Shown: in pieces, positions 46,078-55,343 of the stretch
Layout of the letters: the number at the start of each line of letters is the position of its first letter
Position numbering within the stretch: position 1 is the first letter of the stretch
From: Maribacter antarcticus DSM 21422
GTDB lineage: Bacteria; Bacteroidota; Bacteroidia; Flavobacteriales; Flavobacteriaceae
Length of the DNA: 64,000 nt
Assembly (NCBI RefSeq): GCF_000621125.1
Contig: NZ_JHZC01000004.1
Coordinates: forward strand, 310,001 to 374,000
Direction of reading: 5' to 3'
Position numbers and translations under genes: made by a program
The notes under the pieces: generated by a model
The model's input: only the letters and a program-made list of their open reading frames with translations
The model's database searches: none
Told to the model about the DNA's origin: nothing

Positions 46078-47202
46078 ATGAAATTAAATTTGATTACAAA
46101 AATAATATTTACCGCAACACTTCTGTTGACGCTATTTTCCTGTAAGGAAGAGGCAAAAACAGTGGAGAAGGTAATCGAAAAACCTAAGGTGCTAGCACAG
46201 AAGCTGACTCCCTTAGTGATTAATCAGCCGGAAAATACCACAGCTCCTGAAGGGATGGTTTGGGTGCCTGGGGGCGCCTTTTTACAAGGGGCCGTGCCAC
46301 AAGATAAAATGGCCATGGACCACGAAAAACCAGCAATTGAAGTCGCTATTGATGGTTTTTTTATGGATGTTACGGAGGTAACCAATGCCCAATTCGCAAA
46401 GTTCGTAAAAGAAACGGGTTATATTACTACTTCTGAAAGAAAAATTGATTGGGAGGAAATGAAAAAGCAGGTTCCAGAAGGTACACCAAAACCCCATGAT
46501 TCTATTTTACAGCCCGGATCACTGACCTTTAAAAAGACCAAAAGCTCGGTTCCTAATCTGTATGATTTTTCTCAATGGTGGAAATGGACCATAGGGGCAA
46601 GCTGGCAACATCCAAACGGACCTGAAAGTAATATTAAAGGAAAAGATACGTATCCTGTGGTTCAGGTATCCTTTGAGGATGCCATGGCCTATTGCGAGTG
46701 GTCTGGAAAACGCTTACCTACCGAAGCCGAATGGGAATTGGCAGCGCGAGCAGGTAATTACGGTACTACCTATTTTTGGGGAGATGAGGCTACCTTGCTT
46801 AAGGAACAAGCGAATACTTGGGAAGGCGAGTTTCCGGTGGTAAATACCAAGTTGGATGGTTTTGAACTTAGGGCGCCTGTAAAAACGTATCCGGCAAATG
46901 ACTATGGTTTATATGATATGGCCGGAAATGTTTGGGAGTGGACCAGCGATTGGTATAATACCAACTATTACGAAGATGCAGCTAGCCAGAATCGTGTCAG
47001 ACAAAACCCGCAGGGAGCAGGAACACCTTACACGGCAAATAATCCCTATGCTAAGGAAAAAATCATTAAAGGAGGCTCTTTTTTATGTAGTGCTTCCTAC
47101 TGCGCCAGCTATAGAGTATCTGCTAAAATGGGCTCAAGTACAGATTCATCTCTGGAACATACCGGATTTAGGACCGTAGTTACAGTAGATATACTTAGGT
47201 AG
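46078..47202 (+). CDS. Formylglycine-generating enzyme (sulfatase activator), lipoprotein
   Basis: A 374-residue FGE-sulfatase-domain protein with lipobox Cys22 (TLFSC), implying it acts in the envelope. FGE domain blocks are GMVWVPGGAFLQG, FFMDVTEVTNAQFAKFV, HPNGPESN, PVVQVSFEDAMAYCEW, RLPTEAEWELAARAG and DMAGNVWEWTSDWY. SFLCSASYCASYR (C337, C342) has the C-x4-C copper/active-site cysteine pair of oxygen-dependent FGE. It would convert the motif Cys of sulfatases to formylglycine. Being exported is unusual, since FGE-type activation is normally thought to occur on unfolded sulfatases during or before export. It could serve all four sulfatases in the window. Confidence 0.92.
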   Translation: MKLNLITKIIFTATLLLTLFSCKEEAKTVEKVIEKPKVLAQKLTPLVINQPENTTAPEGMVWVPGGAFLQGAVPQDKMAMDHEKPAIEVAIDGFFMDVTEVTNAQFAKFVKETGYITTSERKIDWEEMKKQVPEGTPKPHDSILQPGSLTFKKTKSSVPNLYDFSQWWKWTIGASWQHPNGPESNIKGKDTYPVVQVSFEDAMAYCEWSGKRLPTEAEWELAARAGNYGTTYFWGDEATLLKEQANTWEGEFPVVNTKLDGFELRAPVKTYPANDYGLYDMAGNVWEWTSDWYNTNYYEDAASQNRVRQNPQGAGTPYTANNPYAKEKIIKGGSFLCSASYCASYRVSAKMGSSTDSSLEHTGFRTVVTVDILR

Positions 47203-47316
47203 CCATAAGAACTATGGATTTTAACTAAAAAATTAAAAACTTTTAATAATTTGACTGTAAGGTTTTGCTTCAAAATCCTACTTTTGTATTATATAATTTG
47301 ATTGAAATTTAATACT

Positions 47317-48300
47317 ATGTCTGACACGATAGAACGATTAAAAACATTAATAATAGGTTCAGGACCTGCGGGATATACAGCTGCCATTTACGCTGCACGA
47401 GCAGATCTAAAACCTGTAATGTATACAGGAATGGAACCTGGAGGACAACTAACGACAACTACCGAGGTGGATAACTTCCCAGGATATCCTGACGGGGTAG
47501 ATGGTCCAACTATGATGGTACAGTTACAACAACAGGCAGAGCGTTTTGGAACCGATGTGCGCATAGGTATGGTTACTGCATGTGAATTGAGCACAGAAGT
47601 GGGTGGCATTCATAAAGTCACAGTAGATAACGGTGCTATTATAGAAGCGGAAACGATAATTATTTCTACAGGGGCAACTGCTAAGTATTTGGGGATTCCT
47701 AGTGAACAAAAACTCCGTGGCGGAGGCGTTTCGGCCTGTGCCGTTTGCGACGGGTTTTTTTATAAAAACCAAGATGTTGCTATTGTTGGGGCAGGGGATA
47801 CCGCTGCCGAAGAAGCCTCTTATCTTGCCAATATTTGCAACAAGGTAACGATGTTGGTTAGAAAAGACCACATGAGAGCTTCAAAAGCAATGCAACATCG
47901 TGTACACAGCCTTAAAAATATAGAGGTAAAATACAATACCGAAGTAGATGAAGTACTCGGGGAACAAGTTGTAGAAGGTTTACGTATGACAAACAACGAG
48001 ACAGGAATAAAAGAGGATATTGAGATTACGGGCCTTTTTATTGCCATAGGCCATAAACCGAATACGGATATCTTCAGAGGTCAGTTAGATATGGATGAAA
48101 CAGGATACTTAATCACCAAAGGAAAATCTACCAAAACCAACCTTCCGGGGGTTTTTGCCTCCGGTGATGCTCAGGATAAAGAGTACCGCCAAGCGGTTAC
48201 AGCTGCAGGTACTGGCTGTATGGCAGCATTGGATGCAGAGCGCTATTTAGCGTCTATAGGTTCTGTTGCAGAAGCAATTGCAGACAATTATAGTATTTAG
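47317..48300 (+). CDS. trxB: Thioredoxin reductase
   Basis: An NADPH-dependent flavoprotein that reduces thioredoxin, about 327 residues from the ATG at 47317. The longer frame from a TTG at 47302 has no support. It shows the FAD site IIGSGPAGYTAAIYAARA, GGQLTTTTEVDNFPG, the redox pair CAVCDGFF, the NADPH site VAIVGAGDTAAEEASYLA and the C-terminal GVFASGDAQDKEYRQAVTAA. TACTTTTG at 47279-47286 resembles the -7 promoter element, with TTG about 25 bases upstream. A convergent terminator follows. Confidence 0.96.
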   Translation: MSDTIERLKTLIIGSGPAGYTAAIYAARADLKPVMYTGMEPGGQLTTTTEVDNFPGYPDGVDGPTMMVQLQQQAERFGTDVRIGMVTACELSTEVGGIHKVTVDNGAIIEAETIIISTGATAKYLGIPSEQKLRGGGVSACAVCDGFFYKNQDVAIVGAGDTAAEEASYLANICNKVTMLVRKDHMRASKAMQHRVHSLKNIEVKYNTEVDEVLGEQVVEGLRMTNNETGIKEDIEITGLFIAIGHKPNTDIFRGQLDMDETGYLITKGKSTKTNLPGVFASGDAQDKEYRQAVTAAGTGCMAALDAERYLASIGSVAEAIADNYSI

Positions 48301-48306
48301 TCCAGT

Positions 48307-48354
48307 TATCAGAAACAAAAAAAACGACTACATGCTGTTTTTTTGTTTCTGATA
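48307..48354. terminator. Long A/T-rich bidirectional terminator
   Basis: TATCAGAAACAAAAAAAAC (48307-48325) pairs with GTTTTTTTGTTTCTGATA (48337-48354). It separates convergent trxB and the small protein gene. Confidence 0.75.
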
Positions 48355-48359
48355 TCTAT

Positions 48360-48806
48360 TTAATTAACGCGAGCATAATTTTCCGAAAAAGTGCGATTTC
48401 CTTCTTCGTCCCAGCTAATTTGGCTGTATGTATCGTTCGATAGCATAAGTTCAAACGAAAATACCCGCATGGTATCTAAGGCTCTCATCATCTGATAATC
48501 TCCATATTCTATAGTCTCTATTAATTGGTTACCGTCTAATTTATAAGAACCGTACCCAAAGCGTCCAATAGTATCTTGTGGAGAATATCTTGACCACATA
48601 ATTTTTCCACCGGTGTATACTTTTACTTGTCGATAGTTAGTATGTGGTAGCACCGTATCTGTAATGGCTTCTCCATCATAATTATAAAAGCTTTGAAGCT
48701 CCCATGTACCTTCTATAGAATGCATTGTGTCTGTTTTGTTAGCAGAAAATTCTGTTGCCGAAACCAAAATCAACATTAAAAAGATTAGTCCTAGTAATTT
48801 TTTCAT
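48360..48806 (-). CDS. Small exported protein, lipocalin-like
   Basis: A 148-residue protein with a signal peptide (LLGLIFLMLILVSATEF). The mature part is beta-rich, opening with SIEGTWELQSFYNYDGE and YRQVKVYTGGKIMWSRYSP, then GSYKLDGNQLIETIEYGD, which resembles lipocalin-like families of Bacteroidota. The single-gene unit is convergent with trxB. Function unknown. Confidence 0.7.
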   Translation of the reverse strand: MKKLLGLIFLMLILVSATEFSANKTDTMHSIEGTWELQSFYNYDGEAITDTVLPHTNYRQVKVYTGGKIMWSRYSPQDTIGRFGYGSYKLDGNQLIETIEYGDYQMMRALDTMRVFSFELMLSNDTYSQISWDEEGNRTFSENYARVN

Positions 48807-48920
48807 GGCGTTTTATGTTTTAGTATTTATTAATACCATAAAATTTACAAAAATATAGTGATATATTCGTAAAAATGTAATGTAAATTTTAATTAATATT
48901 CCGAATAAAATATAATTATT

Positions 48921-49967
48921 TTAAATATTCTCATTTAGAACTTTGGTCAGCTTTAGAATATCTTTTTTGGTATGTACAGCCGATATCACTATTCTACTCA
49001 TAATATTGGCATTTTGGTTTGGATAGTTGAAATGGGTTACGATAATCTTATGTTGAAACAAGGTATCGGTTAGTTTTTGGTTTTGATAGGAAAATGTAGG
49101 GTGTCCTTTCATGTAAGTGAAAACCTTTAATTTTTTGGTTTCTTGTAAGAATAGTCTAAGATTTTCCTCTAATAGAGTTCTTCGTTTTTGATAAATTCCT
49201 TGCGCATCTATAAAAGTTGCTACGCCTGCAGGACTAGCGGGACTGGCGCCTCCAAAGAACGTAGAATTTTCCATAACGGTAATGTGTTTTTTAGTCCCAA
49301 AAACCGCACCTGCTTGTATACCAAATCCCTTTCCCAAAGAACAGCACATAAATAGTTGTTTCGCACCTAATTTTTGAAGGTCCTTAAAAACACCAATTCC
49401 ATTTTCACCAACAACACCGATACCATGGGAATCATCCACAACCAGAATAATTTCGGATAAGGGTAAGCTTTTGAGTAACGTAAACTGCGGATAATTAATT
49501 CCTGAAAAATCGATACTATCTAGGAATAGGACCGGAATTGAAGAGTTCTTGGATGCTAAATGTTTGGTAATGCCTTCATAAAGATTTGTATACCTATCAT
49601 AGTTTTTTGCCTTTTTAGTAAATAGGGCGGAATGCGTGTTAGGTGCATAGAATAGTTTATGTTTTTTATGTTCTAGGAACTGTGCTAAAAACTGACCTGC
49701 CAAGTAGCCGGAGGACATAGTAAGACAAGCTTCGCTTCCAACCAAATTTGCTAAAACCAGTTCTGCTTTTTCAAATACCGTAAAGCGAACGTTAGATTTT
49801 CGAGAAGCCCCATAGTTGGTACCGTAGCGCTTGAGATTTTCGATAAAAATATTCTGATAGGGTTTGAAATCCTGCAAACCTAAATAGGCGGTACCTCCAA
49901 AATAGGTATAGGTAATACTATCTATATCAATGGTGCGGCTGGGAAAGGAATCTATAAAATGAGTCAT
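48921..49967 (-). CDS. Alpha-oxoamine-synthase-type PLP enzyme
   Basis: A 348-residue fold-type I aminotransferase related to 2-amino-3-ketobutyrate ligase and 8-amino-7-oxononanoate synthase. It shows LNLD-style YLGLQ, KRYGTNYGASR, AELVLANLVGSEACLTMSSGYLAG, the PLP-binding DDSHGIGVVG and the lysine block CSLGKGFG. It is shorter than typical members. Its start overlaps the stop of the dipeptide epimerase gene by one base, so both are co-translated. Substrate unclear; the link to the epimerase suggests muropeptide amino acid metabolism (inference). Confidence 0.85.
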   Translation of the reverse strand: MTHFIDSFPSRTIDIDSITYTYFGGTAYLGLQDFKPYQNIFIENLKRYGTNYGASRKSNVRFTVFEKAELVLANLVGSEACLTMSSGYLAGQFLAQFLEHKKHKLFYAPNTHSALFTKKAKNYDRYTNLYEGITKHLASKNSSIPVLFLDSIDFSGINYPQFTLLKSLPLSEIILVVDDSHGIGVVGENGIGVFKDLQKLGAKQLFMCCSLGKGFGIQAGAVFGTKKHITVMENSTFFGGASPASPAGVATFIDAQGIYQKRRTLLEENLRLFLQETKKLKVFTYMKGHPTFSYQNQKLTDTLFQHKIIVTHFNYPNQNANIMSRIVISAVHTKKDILKLTKVLNENI

Positions 49968-50977
49968 TAAAAAAGTGATACTCCGGTTCCGGGAAGTTCT
50001 GGAAATACTACGGTCCCATTTTTAAGAATGTGTACACCGGTTGCAATATCTTCTTTGAGAAGCATCGCTCCATCCATATCTACATAATCCAATTGTGGAA
50101 GTAATTGTGCAATGGCAGAGATGCCCACGGTTGATTCTGTCATACAGCCAATCATTACTTTAAGACCCAGTTTCTTTCCTTCTTTAATCATGCGTAAGGC
50201 GGGGGTGAGTCCGCCACATTTGGTCAGTTTTATATTAATACCATTAAAATGGAGTGCACATTTTTCGACATCGGTTTCTACAATACAACTTTCATCAGCT
50301 ATGACAGGCAAGACGCTCTGGTGCATCACTTTTTCCATGCCTTCCCAATCATCTGCCTTTAAAGGTTGTTCCAAAAATTCCACACCTAAATCCTTTAATA
50401 AAGGTGCATTTTTGATAGTTTCGGCCGCCGTCCATGCACAATTAGCATCGATGCGAAATACTGCATTGGTATGTTTTCTAAGTTCGCGTACGATAGCCAC
50501 GTCATCATCTGTCCCCAATTTTACTTTATAAATAGGCCATGGTGTTTCTTGCATTTTTTCTACCATTTTTTCTATTGGAGCAATGCCTATAGTGTAGTTT
50601 GTGGTTGGGTAGTGGCGTGTGTTGGTGCCCCAAATTTCATATAAGGGCTTGTTGTTCAGTTTTCCGTAGAGATCGTGTGCTGCAAGGTCTAGAGCACAAA
50701 TAGCGAAATTACTTAATCCTTTAGAAACTAAAAACCTATGAAATACTTCGGGTGTGTTGAAATTATAATTCTCAAGAAAGGATAGATTGGTTACGATTTC
50801 CGTCATCATACTTTCTACGCTAATATTGTAATAGGCATTGGAGGTTGCCTCTCCATAACCGGTCTGTCCATTAAGCGTAAGACCAATAATTAGACTATTT
50901 TGAAAATCATGGGATTCTCTGCTGATGCTAAAGGTATGCTTTAAGGGGAGAACGTATTTTTTTAGGCTTATTTTCAT
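49967..50977 (-). CDS. Dipeptide (L-Ala-D/L-Glu) epimerase
   Basis: A 336-residue enolase-superfamily enzyme of the muconate-lactonizing branch. IYKVKLGTDDD holds the KxK catalytic lysine, followed by FRIDANCAWT, FLEQPLKADDW and IADESC as metal ligands. NGINIKLTKCGGLTPALRM carries the second lysine and GCMTESTVGISA follows. This pattern fits L-Ala-D/L-Glu epimerases that recycle murein peptides. It precedes the PLP enzyme gene and overlaps it by one base. Confidence 0.9.
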   Translation of the reverse strand: MKISLKKYVLPLKHTFSISRESHDFQNSLIIGLTLNGQTGYGEATSNAYYNISVESMMTEIVTNLSFLENYNFNTPEVFHRFLVSKGLSNFAICALDLAAHDLYGKLNNKPLYEIWGTNTRHYPTTNYTIGIAPIEKMVEKMQETPWPIYKVKLGTDDDVAIVRELRKHTNAVFRIDANCAWTAAETIKNAPLLKDLGVEFLEQPLKADDWEGMEKVMHQSVLPVIADESCIVETDVEKCALHFNGINIKLTKCGGLTPALRMIKEGKKLGLKVMIGCMTESTVGISAIAQLLPQLDYVDMDGAMLLKEDIATGVHILKNGTVVFPELPGTGVSLF

Positions 50978-51074
50978 ACCCTAAATATAAATATTAGCCA
51001 GATACTTTTAAACCAAATCCCGAGGAAAAATCCCTTGGGTTTTGGTTTTGTTGTTAATCGATGGACAAACAGGC

Positions 51075-51806
51075 TTAATATTTGTTAACATTACCAGAAA
51101 CCGATTTGTTCTTGGTTACTTCGGCATCGCCTGAGTAGGAGATATTTCCTCCGCTACTGGCATCTGCCGTCAATGACTTGGATACATTAATATTAATGTA
51201 TGCTCCACTGCTGGCCTCTGCTCGGCACTCGATAGTCATTAAGTTTTTGGCTCTAACGTTGGCTCCACTACTCCCATCAACATACACATCCATAGCACTG
51301 CCAGAAATGTCAATATTAGCACCGCTACTGGCATCTATTTCTAATTTATTGGCGTCGGTATCGGCATTTATACGGGCGCCACTGCTAGCATCTATAATAA
51401 GGGTAGTTGCAGTTATTTTGTTTTGTGCGGTTAAGTGCGCGCCACTAGAGCTCAATAAACCAGTAATCTCAGGTAAGGAAACATATACTTTTTTGGTGGC
51501 GCGCCCAATGTTCTCAATGGCGTGTATTTTTAATTTTCCATTTTTTATTTCTGTTCCGATAAGGTCAATAATATTTTCATCGGCTTCTACTGATATGCTG
51601 AAGTCGGTCGCTTGGGTTACATACACCTCAAGTCCTTCTGACGCATGTACCCCGGTAAAGTCCGCTGTAATTTCACGGTTTTCCGCTACGACTGTTCCAT
51701 TTCCTTTTTTACCCGTTCCAAAATCCCCTATGTTGATGTCAAACCCACAGGACGATAAAAACAGGGCTAAGGCCAATGCGATGCTAATTCTTACTAGTGT
51801 TGTCAT
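51075..51806 (-). CDS. DUF2807 (putative auto-transporter adhesin head GIN) lipoprotein
   Basis: A 243-residue lipoprotein with Cys20 (ALFLSSCG). The body is a beta-helix of short repeated rungs marked by SSGA: LSSSGAHL, DASSGARI, DASSGANI, GSSGANV, EASSGAYI, DASSGGNI. This is the DUF2807 head-GIN architecture. Function is not known; it is often found near PspC and PadR genes, as here. Confidence 0.88.
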   Translation of the reverse strand: MTTLVRISIALALALFLSSCGFDINIGDFGTGKKGNGTVVAENREITADFTGVHASEGLEVYVTQATDFSISVEADENIIDLIGTEIKNGKLKIHAIENIGRATKKVYVSLPEITGLLSSSGAHLTAQNKITATTLIIDASSGARINADTDANKLEIDASSGANIDISGSAMDVYVDGSSGANVRAKNLMTIECRAEASSGAYININVSKSLTADASSGGNISYSGDAEVTKNKSVSGNVNKY

Positions 51807-51960
51807 GATTGTTATTTTTTACCTTGTCCCAAAGTTTCCGAGTTTTCAAGGTTTGATTAATGATTAGTTAAATTGTTTTAAGGTATTTTACTTCGTTTCT
51901 ATATCGTAAAACTCCCCATTTTTGAACGATACTGCGATTTAAACTTACCCAACCGTTAAA

Positions 51961-53763
51961 TTATGGTCGTGAGCTGTTAGAATTCTCTTTGTCATCGGAC
52001 TTTATCTTGATTCCGTTTTCATCCACCTTTATTTTAAACGATTCCCCATTATCCTTTACATCGATGTCTATACCATCTTCATTGATAATTATTTTACCTT
52101 TTTCTCCATTGTCGTTGATATTAATATCAATCCCGTTTTCATTAATTTGGATACGGTTTTCGTCTGAATCTTCGTCTTCCATATCCTCAGGGCAATCCAA
52201 ACAAACGAGCGTTCCATCAGATGTCATTTTCCAAGTATGGTCATTTAGTTCGTCCGAGGAACGATTCGTATCGGCACGCATAACCCAACTTCGGCCTTTT
52301 CCTTTATCGTATTTCAGTAGGGTACCTACCGGAACTAAAAGGTTTACCCGTATTTCTTGATCATTAAACTTACTGTCTCCACTTGCAGTTAAGTAGTTTT
52401 TAAGGTTTATGGTATTTCCTTCTATAGCGTAATCATAAGCAATAGCTTCTGCCGTTGCCTTGGCTTTTTTAAAGGAACCACCGTTTGCCTCTTTGCGGAC
52501 TTCCATACGGAAAATGGAATCCTTTGATTTTGATAATCGAAAGCGAACATCTTCCGAAGCCAAAATCTTTTCTCCGTTATCATCATGTGTGATAATCATA
52601 TTGCCCATGTGCATTACATTGTTTCTGTCGTAATCTGCGGCAATTAGATTAATCTGTAAGGTGTCCTTCGGATTTTCAATATACAATTCACTTTCACGAG
52701 TAGTACTACCCGAATAGGCATGTGATGCGGCCTCACGAATTCCAAAAACGATAAGCATAATAACCGATAGAAGCCACATCCCTAATAGACTAAACTTTGC
52801 GATACGCCCAATAGATTTTAAATTACCTACCAGTATCTTAAGTCCTAAATAGAGTAAGAAGAAAAACGGTATTCCAATAGCAAAAAAGGCCAATAGCGAT
52901 ACTACCCATATAGGGAGATTACTAGAGTTTACCAGATGATAGAAATCTATTCCGGGAACGTGGAACATATCCAATATACCAACGGATAGTAGTCCAATGA
53001 ACAATCCTATCAAGGTAGATGCACCAATGATAATAAGTAGGATGCCAATAAACTTCCCAAAAATCTTGAAGAAAAATAGAATGATATCTCCAAGCGTATC
53101 AAAAAACGTTTTGCCTCCTTTTTTGACGGTATCACCTACTTTTTCATAGTCGACACTTTTTACGCGATCCGCAACGTCATCAAAACCCTCTTTTACTTTA
53201 CGTTCTATATTGCTAATGTTTACATCCTGTCCTCGCATATCCAATTTTTGCGCGGTACTGCTAGCTTCAGGGATAAGAATCCAGAGCAGGCCATAGATCA
53301 ATATGAATCCACCAGTAGACCCAATGGTCAACACTATCCAAAGAATACGTACCCAAAGGGGGTCTATGCCAATATAATGTGCTAAACCAGAGGAAACCCC
53401 GGCAACATATTTATGCTCCGTATCTCGGTATAGTTTTTTCGACTTTTTAGTGGCATTGGTAGCGCTTTTCGCTTTTGGCTCATCTTCAAAAATATCCTCG
53501 TCTACCATATAATCTTCTGGCTGTCCCATAATGGCAATGACAGCATCGACTTCTTTCTCGGTAACGACTTGTCTTTGGTTGTCTAATTTTTCATTGAATA
53601 GTTCTGCGATTCTCGCCTCTATATCGGCAAGTATTTCGTCGCTTCCTGGTGTATTGGCGAAGGAACGCTTTACCGATTCCAAATACCTTCGCATTTTATT
53701 ATACGCAATCTCATCTATATGAAAGAGTGTATTTGCTAGATTAATATTTACTGTCTTGTTCAT
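51961..53763 (-). CDS. PspC-domain membrane protein with C-terminal repeat tail
   Basis: A 600-residue envelope-stress-type protein. An N-terminal segment of about 90 residues is acidic (DEILADIEARIAELFNE). The PspC domain is at about 115-170 (KLYRDTEHKYVAGVSSGLAHYIG and a hydrophobic helix). Then come further membrane segments to about 330 and a soluble C-terminal part. The last 70 residues hold three tandem beta units of the form NENGIDI-DNGE / EDGIDID-DNGE / DENGIKIK. PspC domains sense membrane stress; this long form is typical of Flavobacteriia. A PadR regulator lies 60 bases upstream, and a DUF2807 gene lies downstream. Confidence 0.88.
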   Translation of the reverse strand: MNKTVNINLANTLFHIDEIAYNKMRRYLESVKRSFANTPGSDEILADIEARIAELFNEKLDNQRQVVTEKEVDAVIAIMGQPEDYMVDEDIFEDEPKAKSATNATKKSKKLYRDTEHKYVAGVSSGLAHYIGIDPLWVRILWIVLTIGSTGGFILIYGLLWILIPEASSTAQKLDMRGQDVNISNIERKVKEGFDDVADRVKSVDYEKVGDTVKKGGKTFFDTLGDIILFFFKIFGKFIGILLIIIGASTLIGLFIGLLSVGILDMFHVPGIDFYHLVNSSNLPIWVVSLLAFFAIGIPFFFLLYLGLKILVGNLKSIGRIAKFSLLGMWLLSVIMLIVFGIREAASHAYSGSTTRESELYIENPKDTLQINLIAADYDRNNVMHMGNMIITHDDNGEKILASEDVRFRLSKSKDSIFRMEVRKEANGGSFKKAKATAEAIAYDYAIEGNTINLKNYLTASGDSKFNDQEIRVNLLVPVGTLLKYDKGKGRSWVMRADTNRSSDELNDHTWKMTSDGTLVCLDCPEDMEDEDSDENRIQINENGIDININDNGEKGKIIINEDGIDIDVKDNGESFKIKVDENGIKIKSDDKENSNSSRP

Positions 53764-53822
53764 TTGTTGATGTTTTTACCCTGAACTTGTTTCAGGTCGT
53801 AGTTTTAAGATTGTCGATAATG

Positions 53823-54152
53823 CTATTTGTTCTTTGTTACCAAATTGGTCGCTTTTCGCAACTCATCCCAAGTAGTGTCTAGTTCTTTTAAAAATAGTTT
53901 TCCTGTTTCAGTAAGGGTATAGTACTTGCGTGGCGGTCCAGAAGTCGATTCCTCCCAACGGTAATTAAGAAGCCCCGCATTCTTTAACCGTGTTAATAGG
54001 GGATAAATAGTGCCTTCTACCACTAGCATTTTGGCGTCTTTTAATGTGCCAAGTATCTCGGAGGCATACTTGTCCTGTCCGTTAAGGATAGACAAAATGC
54101 AATATTCCAAAACACCTTTTCGCATTTGCGCTTTTGTGTTTTCTACATTCAT
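53823..54152 (-). CDS. PadR-family transcriptional regulator
   Basis: A winged-helix repressor of about 109 residues. The frame is open from 54224, but MNVENTKAQMRKGVLEYCIL at 54152 matches family starts, so I choose it. Family blocks: ILSILNGQDKYASEIL, VVEGTIYPLLTRLKNAGLL, GPPRKYYTLTETGKLFL. PadR proteins regulate adjacent membrane-stress or efflux genes. It leads a run with the PspC gene downstream. Confidence 0.93.
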   Translation of the reverse strand: MNVENTKAQMRKGVLEYCILSILNGQDKYASEILGTLKDAKMLVVEGTIYPLLTRLKNAGLLNYRWEESTSGPPRKYYTLTETGKLFLKELDTTWDELRKATNLVTKNK

Positions 54153-54348
54153 AATTTGTTTTTGCTTTGTATGCAGTCCCTTTTTACTGGGGGGTTTTTT
54201 CAATTTTTCTGTAATCGTCTGCATGGTTAACTGTTCGTTTCTTAACCCTAAACTCGTTTCGGTATTTCTTGAAACAACTACTAAAATAAGTTCAAGCTTT
54301 GTTTATTGATGAATAAACTCCAAAGGATGTGATGAGTATCCTGTTTGA

Positions 54349-54861
54349 TTATTGTTTGTATTGATGATTGTAACTTAATTCTCGTTTTACTTTCCATACT
54401 AAATTTTCTTTGACCCATACGTGAGTGAATTTCGCAATATCCCCTCGTTGGTAGCAGTTGTCTTTATCTAATGATTCAAAGCGATGGATGCCGTGTTGAA
54501 TAGCGCCGTATAGCTCGCCATTCTTATATAGTGGATACACCTCTAAGCTGTTTGCTATTAAAATCCTTTTAGAAGGCTGCATTTCAGTTGTAATGCGTTG
54601 TGCACAATTTTCTTTCATCGGATTTAAAAAAGCGTCTCTACCTTCCGTAAGACCACCTTTATCATGGTAAAATTCAAAGTCTTCTGTAAAGATTTCTTCC
54701 AGTACGTTGGTGTTACAAGAGTTGAAAGCAACATTAAATAGCAAGCTATCTTTTTGTGCCAATAACAGGTGCAATTCTGAATTCACTTCCACCTGTCCAA
54801 AGGCTAAGCTGGCAAACAAAGCAACAATGCCAGCTACAATGATCTTTAGTAAGGTTATCAT
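54349..54861 (-). CDS. NTF2/SnoaL-like (DUF4440-type) exported protein
   Basis: A 170-residue protein with a signal peptide (LFASLAFGQ). An NTF2-like fold is suggested by LLFNVAFNSCNTNVLEEIFTEDFEFYHDKGG and AKFTHVWVKENLVWKVKRELSYNHQ. Members bind small ligands or are regulatory; no role known. Its start codon overlaps the DUF4870 stop by one base (TAATG), so they are co-translated. Confidence 0.8.
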   Translation of the reverse strand: MITLLKIIVAGIVALFASLAFGQVEVNSELHLLLAQKDSLLFNVAFNSCNTNVLEEIFTEDFEFYHDKGGLTEGRDAFLNPMKENCAQRITTEMQPSKRILIANSLEVYPLYKNGELYGAIQHGIHRFESLDKDNCYQRGDIAKFTHVWVKENLVWKVKRELSYNHQYKQ

Positions 54862-55343
54862 TATTTAATAAATTTTATAGTTACTGGATATTCAAAAGTT
54901 TCTCCTTCGTTTGTTTTTATAGTAGCTAAAATGGTGTAGACGACATTTACCATAAATAAAGCTCCTTGTAATAGTCCCGATATTCCTAAGGGAAGTAGCC
55001 AAGTACCAAATTTGAAATCGTCACTATCAAAATGAATGTTCAAGTTGTTGTAATCACTTAGGCTATGAAGGCCAAAAAGGTTAACGTCAAAGATGTTAGG
55101 AAAAAAACCGATAAAAAATGGAATGCTTATAATCCCTGCGATAATTGAATAAAGTAACAGGCTAATCTGAAAATTAAGTGCCTGCTTGCCATTATAGTCT
55201 ACAAATTCATATTCTTTTTTGTTGGCCGTCCATAAAACCAAAGGGATTATAAAATTTCCGAATGGGAAAATGAATTTCGAAAAGGTACTCGCATGGATAA
55301 TAGCGGATAGAGTACGCTCGTGTTTTGATAGTGTTTCGGTCAT
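54861..55343 (-). CDS. DUF4870 membrane protein
   Basis: A 160-residue protein with four hydrophobic segments and the DUF4870 (Tic20-like) pattern: FPFGNFIIPLVLWTANKKEYEFVDYNGKQALNFQISLLLYSI and a C-terminal VYTILATIKTNEGETFEYP. Function is unknown. It forms an overlapping pair with the NTF2-like gene. Confidence 0.88.
   Translation of the reverse strand: MTETLSKHERTLSAIIHASTFSKFIFPFGNFIIPLVLWTANKKEYEFVDYNGKQALNFQISLLLYSIIAGIISIPFFIGFFPNIFDVNLFGLHSLSDYNNLNIHFDSDDFKFGTWLLPLGISGLLQGALFMVNVVYTILATIKTNEGETFEYPVTIKFIK

Noticed and set aside
51961-52170. Tandem repeats considered as a CRISPR array
   Set aside because: The repeats are in frame, degenerate at codon third positions and encode a repeat tail; there are no spacers.
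51989-52360. Plus-strand ORF opposite the PspC tail, rich in Ser/Ile
   Set aside because: It is the shadow of the repeated DNA coding for the PspC C-terminal units.
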